Source of the DNA: Ewingella allii
GTDB taxonomy: Bacteria; Pseudomonadota; Gammaproteobacteria; Enterobacterales; Enterobacteriaceae
Reading direction: 5' to 3'
DNA: 64,000 nucleotides
Assembly (NCBI RefSeq): GCF_044430645.1
Contig: NZ_JAWUDN010000002.1
Span: forward strand, 381,080 to 445,079
In this document: positions 8,851-16,494 of the stretch, piece after piece
How the letters are laid out: the number at the start of each line of letters is the position of its first letter
How positions within the stretch are numbered: the first letter of the stretch is position 1
Position numbers and translations under genes: made by a program
Notes under the pieces: generated by a model
Told to the model about the DNA's origin: nothing
What the model saw: the letters and a program-made list of their open reading frames with translations, nothing else
The model's database searches: none

Positions 8851-9277
8851 TGTAGACCTCTTTCGCGCGCTGGGTGAAAGCCTGAACCATGCTGCCGGCT
8901 AGCTCTTTAAATATTTTACCAAACGCCAGTTCAATCAATTTGTTGGTGAACTCGAAATCAAGGTTGAGTTCGACCTTGCAGGCTTCAGGGCTCAGCGCGG
9001 TGAAATTCCATCCGCCCATCAGCTTGCGGAAAGGGCCATCAACCAATTGCATATCGATGCGCTTATTGCTGAACAGCGTATTGCGCGTCGTGAAGGTTTT
9101 ACTGATCCCCGCCTTAGAAACATCAACCGCGGCGGTCATGGAATCTGGGCCTTGCTCAATAATTCGGCTCCCCGTACACCCCGGCAGAAATTGAGGATAG
9201 GCATCAACATCATTCACTAAGGTGTACATCTGTTCTACGCTGAACGGCACGAGCGCAGAACGACTTATCTGTGGCAT
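8843..9277 (-). CDS. ratA: RatA, START-like ribosome association protein
   Basis: START/coenzyme Q-binding-fold protein (YfjG); in E. coli RatA is reported to bind 50S subunits and block 70S formation, while orthologues act in ubiquinone handling. The chosen start gives MPQISRSALVPFSVEQMY, with GGAA eight bases upstream; a TTG 12 bases earlier is less likely. Conserved motifs are YPQFLPGCTGSR and DVSKAGISKTFTTRN. 144 residues. It diverges from smpB. Confidence 0.93.
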   Translation of the reverse strand: MPQISRSALVPFSVEQMYTLVNDVDAYPQFLPGCTGSRIIEQGPDSMTAAVDVSKAGISKTFTTRNTLFSNKRIDMQLVDGPFRKLMGGWNFTALSPEACKVELNLDFEFTNKLIELAFGKIFKELAGSMVQAFTQRAKEVYSV

Positions 9278-9396
9278 ATCATTTTCCAAGTATCATAAAT
9301 CGTACAAATCATACCATTTATCGACCTCGAGACAAAAAACTACCTCGGAGCGAAAGCAACAAAGGCCAAAAAACGCAGCCTGTTACCCCGTGGGGA

Positions 9397-9424
9397 TTTC
9401 ATTCCCCAATGCTTACAGTATAAT
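9397..9424 (+). promoter_or_regulatory. Candidate smpB promoter, very short leader
   Basis: TTTCAT (9397-9402), 16-base spacer and a perfect TATAAT (9419-9424). Transcription would start about four bases before the smpB ATG at 9435, giving a leaderless or near-leaderless mRNA. No strong Shine-Dalgarno is visible. An upstream start with a longer leader cannot be excluded. Confidence 0.45.
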
Positions 9425-9434
9425 AAGTGACACT

Positions 9435-9917
9435 ATGACAAAGAAAAAAGCACATAAACCCGGTTCCGCGACTATCGCGATGAACAAACGCGCTCGCCAT
9501 GAATATTTCATCGAAGATGAAATCGAAGCGGGGCTTGCTTTGCAGGGATGGGAAGTCAAATCGATGCGTGCTGGTAAAGCAAACATCACTGACAGCTATG
9601 TCACATTCCGCGACGGTGAAGCCTTTTTGTTTGGCGCAACTATTCAACCTCTCAATGTGGCGTCGAGTCACATCGTTTGTGACCCTACGCGTACTCGTAA
9701 ACTCCTGCTCAACAAGCGCGAGTTAGAAACGCTTTTCGGCAAGGTCAGTCGCGACGGTTACACCGTTGTTGCACTCTCCCTGTACTGGAAAAACGCCTGG
9801 TCGAAAGTCAAAATCGGCCTGGCAAAAGGTAAGAAAGAGCACGACAAGCGCGATGACATCAAAGATCGCGAATGGAAGTTAGACAAAGCACGTATCATGA
9901 AGCACGCAAATCGCTAA
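9435..9917 (+). CDS. smpB: SsrA-binding protein SmpB
   Basis: Binds tmRNA and delivers it to stalled ribosomes for trans-translation. The start at 9435 gives MTKKKAHKPGSATIAMNKRA and 160 residues, identical in length to E. coli; in-frame upstream sequence from 9222 runs over the ratA region and is not coding. Hallmarks are RHEYFIEDEIEAGLALQGWEV, CDPTRTRKLLL and the basic C-terminal tail. The ssrA gene follows 49 bases after the stop. Confidence 0.97.
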   Translation: MTKKKAHKPGSATIAMNKRARHEYFIEDEIEAGLALQGWEVKSMRAGKANITDSYVTFRDGEAFLFGATIQPLNVASSHIVCDPTRTRKLLLNKRELETLFGKVSRDGYTVVALSLYWKNAWSKVKIGLAKGKKEHDKRDDIKDREWKLDKARIMKHANR

Positions 9918-9943
9918 GCTACTGGCTTAGCATGCAGTTTTTC
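9913..9943 (+). terminator. smpB terminator overlapping its stop codon
   Basis: Seven-bp stem GCTAAGC / GCTTAGC with loop TACTG, followed shortly by TTTTT. The stop codon (9915-9917) lies in the first arm. Confidence 0.6.
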
Positions 9944-9966
9944 TGATATACTGCACGACAGTACTT

Positions 9967-10330
9967 GGGGCTGATTCTGGATTCGACGGGATTTGCGAAG
10001 CCCAAGGAGCATGCCGAGGGGCGGTTGGCCTCGTAAAAAGCCGCAAAAAAATAGTCGCAAACGACGAAAACTACGCACTAGCAGCTTAATACCCTGCTCA
10101 GAGCCCTCTCTCCCTAGCCTCCGCTCTTAGGACGGGGATCAAGAGAGGTCAAACCTAAAAGAGATCGCGTGGACACCTTGCCTGGGGTGAAAGCGTTAAA
10201 CCCAATCAGGATAGTTTGTTAGTGGCGTGTCTGTCCGCAGCTAACCGGCGAATGTAAAGACTAGACTAAGCATGTAGTGCCGACGGTGTAGTAATTTCGG
10301 ACGGGGGTTCAAATCCCCCCAGCTCCACCA
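9967..10330 (+). ncRNA. ssrA: Transfer-messenger RNA (tmRNA)
   Basis: Rescues stalled ribosomes and tags incomplete proteins for degradation. The tRNA-like 5' end GGGGCTGATTCTGGATTCGA and the 3' end with T-arm GGTTCAAATCC and acceptor CCAGCTCCACCA are both present. The resume codon is at 10057, and the mRNA-like part encodes ANDENYALAA followed by TAA (10087-10089). A TATACT -10 element lies at 9947-9952. Length 364 nt, close to the 363 nt of E. coli. The 3' end is a classic integration site, consistent with the integrase remnant that follows. Confidence 0.97.
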
Positions 10331-10373
10331 AATAAGGTTTCGGTTATCACCAGATAAAGCCGTCACCGCAAAG

Positions 10374-10407
10374 AAAGCCGCAACCCGAAAGGGTTCGCGG
10401 CTTTTTT
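10374..10407 (+). terminator. ssrA terminator
   Basis: Stem AAGCCGC / GCGGCTT extended by AACCC / GGGTT around a GAAA loop, followed by a T-run. Confidence 0.85.
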
Positions 10408-10450
10408 GTGCCTGTAGAAGTCCTAGAAGATCCGACTGAAACCGCCGTCT

Positions 10451-10478
10451 ATTGGTATACCAATAAACGTATACCAAT
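10451..10478 (+). repeat. Palindrome plus direct repeat before the integrase remnant
   Basis: Perfect 14-bp palindrome ATTGGTATACCAAT at 10451-10464, then a direct copy of its right part (GTATACCAAT, 10469-10478), 18-45 bases before the integrase start codon. The position suggests an integrase/excisionase arm site or an autoregulatory operator. Confidence 0.55.
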
Positions 10479-10495
10479 TAAGGGAAGATCCTTGC

Positions 10496-11683
10496 ATGGC
10501 GCGGACTACACGCCCCCTCACCCACACCAAAGTACAAAAGCTAAAGCCCTCGACAAAGACCTAATTCTACACGACGGTGACGGACTCTTTCTCCTGATCA
10601 AAACCACCAGCAAGAAAATTTGGCGTTTCCGCTACCAGGTGCCTACCACTTCAAAACGCACCATGATTAGCCTCGGCGCTTACCCTGCCCATCCCTTGTT
10701 GATGCCGATGCCAAAGAAACTCGCGCGGAGAAGTTAGCAATGCTAGTCCGTGGGATAGATCAGCAGGTAAGGGCCGATGAAGAGACTGAGAAGCTCCAGA
10801 TTGCTCAGGAAAGCATTTTCGTGAACGTAGCGCGTAAATGGTTCGAGCTGAACGAAAGCCACGTGAGCGCGGACCATGCGAAAGATATCTGGCGTTCTAT
10901 CGAAAAAGGCATATTACCCAGCATCGAAAATGTTCCCGCACAGAAGTTGAAAGCACGAACTCTGATTCAAGTGTTAGTGCCAATTAAAGCACGTGGGGCA
11001 TTAGAGATGGTCAGGCGGCTCGTGCAAAGCATAAACGAGATAATGATTTATGCGGTAAATGTTGGGCTCATTGAGGCAAACCCAGCTTCAGGTATTGGTA
11101 ATGCTTTTGAGCGTCCGAAAAAGCAGCACATGCCAACGATACGGCCCGAAGAACTGCCAGAACTAATGCGCACCATTTCTATGAGCAATTTACCCGCTGC
11201 CTGCTTGAATGGCAGCTACTGACGCTTATACGCCCTGCCGAAGCATCAGCAACAGCATGGGCAGAGATCGATATAGAGAATAAGCAGTGGTGTATTCCGG
11301 CAGAACGGATGAAGGCAAAACGCGATCATATCGTTCCCTTTTCAGAACAAGCTTTATAGCTGCTAGAAATCATGCGGCCAATTAATGGCAATCGTCAGTA
11401 CGTATTCCCTAGCCGGAATGACACAAGAAACCCGATGAACAGTCAAACGGTAAATGCTGCTTCGAAACGTATTGGCTATGGTGGGAAACTCGTTGCTCAC
11501 AGCCTACGTTCTATCGCAAGTAAGGCCATGAATGAGGCTGGTTTTAATGCAGACGTGATTTAAGCGGCTTTGGCGCACAGTGATAAAAATGAAGTGAGGA
11601 AAGCTTATAACCGCTCAACATATCTTAAACAACGCCAGAAACTCATACAATGGTGGGGGAATGAGGTGTTCTCTATACGATAA
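10496..11683 (+). pseudogene. P4-type tyrosine recombinase (integrase), multiply disrupted
   Basis: Remnant of a ~400-residue integrase of the kind that inserts at ssrA. It begins MARTTRPLTHTKVQK at 10496. A frameshift near 10550 leads into DKDLILHDGDGLFLLIKTT. A second near 10700 leads into MLVRGIDQQV and the core-binding region. A third near 11190 leads into RCLLEWQLLTLIRPAEAS, carrying the first catalytic Arg region. In-frame stops follow at about 11357 (TAG) and 11561 (TAA). The box II motif HSLRSIAS and the C-terminal catalytic Tyr segment YNRSTYLKQRQ are still readable. At least five lesions mean the protein cannot be made, so the island cannot excise on its own. Confidence 0.9.
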
Positions 11684-11733
11684 GTTTTGGTAAAGAAAGT
11701 ATTCTAATGATTAAATCAAATTATCAGTAACAT

Positions 11734-11884
11734 AAAAAATGGTGGAGCAGCCTCATCCCTTAGTGTGTGCATTTCTGCTCTTGAAAAAGCCGCAAATCAA
11801 CTGTTGAAAGTCTTAGATTGGCTAATAACTAGTATATCGTATACGTAGAGGGCATATTGGCTACTCCTTACTCAAGCTAACACT
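11734..11884 (-). ncRNA. Candidate DRT3 template RNA (contains ACACAC)
   Basis: Non-coding stretch directly after the drt3b stop, same strand. Minus-strand GAGCAG (11780-11775) and CTGCTC (11750-11745) form a perfect 6-bp stem enclosing a 24-nt loop. That loop holds GCACACACTA, with ACACAC at 11768-11763. Five bases after the stem comes a run of six T (11739-11734), a plausible 3' end. Further small hairpins upstream are GTATA-CGA-TATAC and TCAAC-A-GTTGA. As I recall the family literature, DRT3 uses an ncRNA with a conserved ACACAC template. The 5' end and promoter are not identifiable; the RNA may be processed from the operon mRNA. Location and strand are inferred. Confidence 0.5.
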
Positions 11885-13852
11885 TTAGTATGTCTTTTTC
11901 AATTCCTTACGTTCTAGAGCATTTAGAAGGTCTACAGCTTGCCAATCTACAAACCAATGTTCTCTCGGCATACTAGCTAAAAAGTAATCAATGTCAGCTT
12001 TCAATGGCGCTTTTTTTTGAACAACCTTATAAAAATCTCGTATCCACTTATGTTTAAATTTATTAGAGATATATGGACAGCTAATAGAATCTAAGAATAA
12101 AGAGCATATCTCAGCATCAGTTTGTATCTCATTTAAATCGGACAGCCTTTCCGAAATCAAGCTGATAGTCTTAATTTTAAGATCATTGTACTTACTAAAA
12201 TCCTTAACAATAAATAAACATGAAATTAAATTATAATAAGTATTATGGCCTGAAAAAACCCCTTCCAAAACATCGCTACTAAGTGAGTAATCCTCACCTA
12301 GCTCACCTATTGTTAAAGCCACATTTATGGCTTCCAAAAAAACAAAACCATCAATTTTTGATCTATTTTTTAAAAGCTCACCAGAAAATAAAGATATTGC
12401 TCTTTCATGTATCTTCTGTTTAATTGTAGTGCTGTAAATATTAAAGTTCAGCTCTGAAAACCTGTTGATGATAATTAGTGAGGAACATAGTTTATATGAT
12501 GAAGTAACGGAAGGAGATACAGCGTAAAAGAAAAACATAACTTCAATGAAAACTAAAAAAGCATCCTTAATATTCTCTTCATTTTTAATCAGATATTCCT
12601 CATCATCATTAACCACAATTCTTTTTATTCTTTCAAACAATGAAGATATAATATAAGAAGAAACCTCATCATAGGTCACATGGTGATCAACACAAGCAGA
12701 TTTAATAGAATCTATAAAATTGTTTATTAAATTAGACTTTCTAAATATCCGCTTAGGGATCATTTGAAGATTTTCTTCCTCTGATGGCCCTATAAATTTA
12801 TCAATAAAATCATTGATTAAATAACCTACCCGCAATATCAACTTTGATTTCACAGAAAAAAATGGGCGTTGGTATTTTAGTGATTTAGACTTGTTAACAT
12901 GTAGATTAAATGTACTTAAACAGTCTGAGTACATTTCATAAACTTGCTTGGCAACTGTTTCATTGACTCCAAAAATAAATACATCATCAACATACCTTTT
13001 TATCTTATAATCTCGACCATGAATTAAGGGTTTTTTGTCAGACAAAAGTTTTTCTTCTAATACCGAATCTATCTTTTGGAAGATGATCTCAGCAAAAACC
13101 CTACTTACTTCTGGACCAATAACTATACCATTGGTTTCATTATAATTGGAACGTTGCATTAATGAGTCAAATTCATACCCAAAATCCGCAATCGTCCCCA
13201 TTCTTATTTTTACATGTTTTTTATCTTTAGTTGCCCAACTTATAGAATGGGTATAAATACTATCAAAGCATTTCGAAACATCGAGAGTCCAAAAAGAAGG
13301 GTAATCTCTCTCCAATCCCATAAACTCTACAGAGTTGTAGAATTTATAAATTCGATCATAACCTGAATACGAAAAATATGAGGTAGAATGTTTTAATAAT
13401 AATTCGTTCTCGACATTACTTACGCTTCCTCTTTTGAATTTTTTGATATCTTCCCAGGAGTTTTTATAATAAAAGGTAGATGCTATCTTTTTCGGTGCTC
13501 TAATTGAGAAACTACTACGCGAGCAAAAATGGCAAATAAGCGTACTAAATTTTCTATAAAACTCTTTTATTTCCATTTGTGAAATAGGGTGTAGTACTGA
13601 GAGTTTTCTATAATCAATGTCATTCTTCCTGATTTTATACTGGTATGGTATTGTGTACATCTTCTTTTTACCATTTCCAAGAACGAGAAAATCAAAAAAA
13701 TCATTAGAAATAGAGTGTTTCCCATGTCTATTGCAGTTCTTATACAATCCATCATTGGAGTATATTATTGGCGTCTCAAAGGGAATTGTTTCAGTGACAA
13801 GAACCCTGAAAAAATCCTTTTTATCAATTTTATTCTCTGCACTATTAGACAT
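11885..13852 (-). CDS. drt3b: Drt3b-type defence reverse transcriptase (UG8-like)
   Basis: Second reverse transcriptase of a probable DRT type 3 antiphage system. The 655-residue protein has a ~180-residue N-terminal part, then RT motif A WTLDVSKCFDS (Asp191), motif B NGIVIGPEVSR (241-251) and motif C RYVDD (YVDD at 287-290). A ~350-residue helical C-terminal region without known motifs follows, as is common in Unknown Group/Abi RTs. Glu26 lies in PFETP, the position I recall as important for untemplated synthesis by Drt3b. Its start overlaps drt3a by 8 bases. Very AT-rich compared with flanking genes, indicating transfer. Assignment rests on the paired-RT architecture and motifs rather than on a database match. 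Confidence 0.82.
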   Translation of the reverse strand: MSNSAENKIDKKDFFRVLVTETIPFETPIIYSNDGLYKNCNRHGKHSISNDFFDFLVLGNGKKKMYTIPYQYKIRKNDIDYRKLSVLHPISQMEIKEFYRKFSTLICHFCSRSSFSIRAPKKIASTFYYKNSWEDIKKFKRGSVSNVENELLLKHSTSYFSYSGYDRIYKFYNSVEFMGLERDYPSFWTLDVSKCFDSIYTHSISWATKDKKHVKIRMGTIADFGYEFDSLMQRSNYNETNGIVIGPEVSRVFAEIIFQKIDSVLEEKLLSDKKPLIHGRDYKIKRYVDDVFIFGVNETVAKQVYEMYSDCLSTFNLHVNKSKSLKYQRPFFSVKSKLILRVGYLINDFIDKFIGPSEEENLQMIPKRIFRKSNLINNFIDSIKSACVDHHVTYDEVSSYIISSLFERIKRIVVNDDEEYLIKNEENIKDAFLVFIEVMFFFYAVSPSVTSSYKLCSSLIIINRFSELNFNIYSTTIKQKIHERAISLFSGELLKNRSKIDGFVFLEAINVALTIGELGEDYSLSSDVLEGVFSGHNTYYNLISCLFIVKDFSKYNDLKIKTISLISERLSDLNEIQTDAEICSLFLDSISCPYISNKFKHKWIRDFYKVVQKKAPLKADIDYFLASMPREHWFVDWQAVDLLNALERKELKKTY

Positions 13853-15101
13853 ATTTCCAGCACTCCTGAATTTCTTTCAGTTTATCAGCTTTAAAATATA
13901 CATAATGACATTTTTGAAAGCCACGCTTGAAACTAAATTTCAACAATCTATATTTTTGTTCCTGCGTCAATGATTGATATAAATCTGAAAAAACTTTGCC
14001 TGTGCTAGATAAGACAGCCTTCTTAATAAACAAATCTAATTCAACTAAAGACTTTGAGCGTTCAGCATGTGTCATATGATAGTTGTGAAATATTCCAGAC
14101 AACCTCTTCCGCTCTCTTGCAGCATCTAACACGCTAAAATTTGAAGTAAGGAATCTCAATCTATTAACGAGCAGACTGAAATCCTTAGTATCATTAAAAT
14201 CTTTAAATGCACAGATCATTCTAGTTTTTATTTTTTTAACCTTATCTCCAGATATATCTATTTGAACATCTCTAAAATAATTTTTTATTTTCTTGTCGAA
14301 TTTAGGTTCATGCACAATAAATCTATACCCTAAAAATTCAACCTCATTTATATAATCCAAAGGTTCACTTTTACAAGGTGATACCTTATTTATGATTTTT
14401 TTTATACTTTTCTTTTTTTTACTTAACTGAAGTCCTTTAGGAAGATTGTCTTCAACCTCACTAATGAATTTATCATGATCATCTTCGCCATTAGTAACTA
14501 TAAATATATCGTCGACAAATCGTGCATGATAAAAAACCCCTGGCTTTCTTTTAATGAATAGATCGAAACTCTTCATCATGTACTCTGAAATAATCGCACT
14601 TGTAGCCAACCCCCTTGGCAAACCAGAATAACCTGATGCTAAATGCTCAGTTAATATATTAGACAAAATTCTTTTCGTTTCATTTGATAAGTATAACTCT
14701 GAATTTATCTTATCTTGTACAGATTTAATATCGAATGATTCATAAAATGATTTTACATCTAGCCTATAAATTGTATAAGGATTACCTTCTGACAATATAT
14801 TTTTAATATTATCTACAATATCACTTCTATTGGAATACTTTATTCTAAGACAGTACTCTAAGTTATTATCCAACTTCCTAAATACTAGTTCCTGGGGCAA
14901 CCCATTAAGCTGAAAAACCGCTTTCCCTTTTAGCATATTGCTTCTTAGCTTATAAGCTAAAAGAGAAGTTTTAGCCAACTCGTCTGCTTCTCTTAACACA
15001 TTTACCTTTATGTCCTCGTTACGAATCTCTTTATATTTAAAGAAATCACTTTTTTTTAGGTGATATGATAATGTTTTTATATTAAATGATTGATCGAACA
15101 T
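13845..15101 (-). CDS. drt3a: Drt3a-type defence reverse transcriptase (UG3-like)
   Basis: First gene of the two-RT operon; 418 residues, a compact RT. Motif A is YRLDVKSFYESF (Asp115), motif B SGLPRGLATSA (about 159-169), motif C ARFVDD (FVDD at 195-198) and a later VEFLGYRF motif (254-261). All catalytic aspartates are present, so the enzyme should be active. Strong ribosome site GGGGAGGA five bases before the ATG. Together with drt3b it matches the DRT3 pair (UG3 plus UG8). In that system Drt3a is reported to copy an ACACAC RNA template into GT-repeat DNA. AT-rich and foreign in base composition. Confidence 0.82.
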   Translation of the reverse strand: MFDQSFNIKTLSYHLKKSDFFKYKEIRNEDIKVNVLREADELAKTSLLAYKLRSNMLKGKAVFQLNGLPQELVFRKLDNNLEYCLRIKYSNRSDIVDNIKNILSEGNPYTIYRLDVKSFYESFDIKSVQDKINSELYLSNETKRILSNILTEHLASGYSGLPRGLATSAIISEYMMKSFDLFIKRKPGVFYHARFVDDIFIVTNGEDDHDKFISEVEDNLPKGLQLSKKKKSIKKIINKVSPCKSEPLDYINEVEFLGYRFIVHEPKFDKKIKNYFRDVQIDISGDKVKKIKTRMICAFKDFNDTKDFSLLVNRLRFLTSNFSVLDAARERKRLSGIFHNYHMTHAERSKSLVELDLFIKKAVLSSTGKVFSDLYQSLTQEQKYRLLKFSFKRGFQKCHYVYFKADKLKEIQECWKYV

Positions 15102-15125
15102 AAATCCTCCCCACCAAAAATTAAG

Positions 15126-15162
15126 TATGCTAATAGCATATAAGTGTTATTTTATTTCGCAA
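15126..15162 (-). promoter_or_regulatory. Candidate drt3 promoter with palindromic operator
   Basis: On the minus strand TTGCGA (15162-15157), a 16-base spacer and TATGCT (15140-15135) precede drt3a by about 27 bases of leader. The -10 overlaps a 15-base inverted repeat, TATGCTA-A-TAGCATA on the plus strand (15126-15140), a possible repressor site. Confidence 0.45.
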
Positions 15163-15537
15163 CTAAAAAAATAGAGTACTGCAAAATCCAGCAACACACT
15201 TCCCCCTACACTGCATCTTACAAACTGCCCTACACACTCATAACCCACTGTTTATATTTATATTTTCTTTAAATGACAATTTTCCTGAGCATTAGACTTA
15301 TAAAAATCCAAGTGTAACTCCGTCCTCTAGGGCAACTCTACTCACCTCTTATCAATGCTTGCCTAATAAATCTAGAAGGTTATTGGATCAATTTCTATCT
15401 TCCCCCCGCATCTTCACAAACAAATCCCTCTAAAATCACCTCACCGATAAATACTTCTGGGTTACGGCACACAACTTGCTTTAAATTCAATCAGTGGGTT
15501 TTACTTTCTACTTGTTGTCTTATCCAGGGGAAATATC
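15163..15537. other. AT-rich non-coding gap between the drt3 operon and the next gene
   Basis: No convincing gene. On the plus strand there is a cluster of similar short words: AACACACTTC (15193-15202), CTACACTGC and CTACACACTC (about 15230-15239). It therefore holds two further ACACAC motifs (15194-15199 and 15232-15237), opposite in strand to the RT genes. AGGGGA before the GTG at 15538 is the ribosome site of the following gene. No direct-repeat copy of the ssrA 3' end was found here. Confidence 0.5.
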
Positions 15538-16326
15538 GTGAAAAAATACAGTGCAGTGGTGTTGGCGTTACTGGGTTCATTTAGTGCGATGAGCCACGCG
15601 GAAACCGTACTTAAGTTTGGGGTTGATCCTTCATTCCCGCCTTTTGAATCCAAAGCCGCTGACGGCACCTTGGTGGGTTTTGATATCGATTTAGGCAATG
15701 CCATTTGTAAGCAGGCCAACGTGAAGTGCGAATGGGTGGAAACGGCCTATGACAGCATCATTCCGGCGCTGAATGCCAAGAAGTTCGATGCCGTGCTTTC
15801 AGCTATGGCGATCACGCCAAAACGTAAGGCGCAGGTGAATTTCACCGACGTGCTCTACAACATTCCTAGCGTGTTAGTCGCCAAGAAAGGCAGCACGTTG
15901 GATGCCACCGCCGAAGCCTTAAAAGGCAAAGTTATCGGCGTCTCTCAGGGCACCACGCAGGAAACCTACGCCATGGCGGTATGGCAGTCGAAAGGCGTGC
16001 AGGTGGTCTCTTACCAGAATCAGGACGCGGTGAATTTGGATTTAGAATCCGGCCGCATTGACGCCACCTTCACCAACGCCGCGGCGGCGGAAACCGGCTT
16101 TTTGAAAACCAAGGCCGGAGCTGATTTTGCTTTTGTGGGTAAAACGGTATTAGACCCGCAGTACCTCGGCGAAGGGGCGGCCATTGCGCTGCGCAAAGAC
16201 GATCAGGCGCATATGGATATCATCAACAAGGCGCTGGCCGGGATCCATGCCAACGGCGTTTATAAGCAGTTAGAGAAGAAATACTTCACCTTCGACGTGT
16301 TTAAAAACAACAAACCTTCTGCTTAA
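15538..16326 (+). CDS. Periplasmic amino-acid-binding protein of an ABC transporter
   Basis: Solute-binding protein family 3 (Lys/Arg/Orn- or His-binding type). GTG start with a close AGGGGA ribosome site. Signal peptide MKKYSAVVLALLGSFSAMSHA is cleaved before ETVLKFGVDP. Ligand-site hallmarks are FPPFESKAADG, GFDIDLGNAIC and DAVLSAMAITPKRK. 262 residues. No permease or ATPase gene is adjacent, so it is an orphan that must share a translocator encoded elsewhere. The closest named relatives would be ArgT/HisJ/ArtJ, but the ligand cannot be assigned. Confidence 0.88.
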   Translation: MKKYSAVVLALLGSFSAMSHAETVLKFGVDPSFPPFESKAADGTLVGFDIDLGNAICKQANVKCEWVETAYDSIIPALNAKKFDAVLSAMAITPKRKAQVNFTDVLYNIPSVLVAKKGSTLDATAEALKGKVIGVSQGTTQETYAMAVWQSKGVQVVSYQNQDAVNLDLESGRIDATFTNAAAAETGFLKTKAGADFAFVGKTVLDPQYLGEGAAIALRKDDQAHMDIINKALAGIHANGVYKQLEKKYFTFDVFKNNKPSA

Positions 16327-16348
16327 CCCCTGCCCCCTAATCTCCCCC

Positions 16349-16378
16349 GCTGGCAGCGAAATTAAACGCGCTGTCAGC
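16349..16378 (+). terminator. Hairpin after the binding-protein gene
   Basis: Ten-bp stem GCTGGCAGCG / CGCTGTCAGC with one G-T pair. No T-run, so termination is only possible. Confidence 0.4.
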
Positions 16379-16494
16379 AGGTGGCAGATAAGTCAGTTAT
16401 AACAGTTTTAACCGCGCCGGCGGCTTGAAGGAGAGCCATGCTTCTGCTGTTATAGGCGCAGGTTTTACTACTTACTGACGAAATGGAATGAGAC

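Noticed and set aside
10241..10477. 78-codon minus-strand reading frame across the tmRNA 3' end
   Set aside because: It is a shadow of ssrA and its terminator, with no protein-like composition or ribosome site.
10496..11683. Integrase gene as a functional recombinase rescued by frameshifting
   Set aside because: At least three frame changes plus two in-frame stops cannot be explained by programmed recoding.
11742..11750. Inverted copy of the tmRNA 3' end (GCTCCACCA) as an attachment site of the island
   Set aside because: Only nine bases match and the orientation is inverted, whereas tyrosine-recombinase insertion leaves direct repeats. It is better explained as part of the ncRNA hairpin or as chance.
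11885..15101. Group II intron maturases or a retron as explanation for the two RTs
   Set aside because: No maturase or HNH domain, no intron ribozyme core, and two different overlapping RT genes of the Unknown Group type; retrons have one RT with an msr-msd just upstream.
15163..15537. CRISPR array suggested by repeated CTACAC words
   Set aside because: The words are short, irregularly spaced and lack constant-length repeats and spacers; no cas genes are present anywhere in the window.
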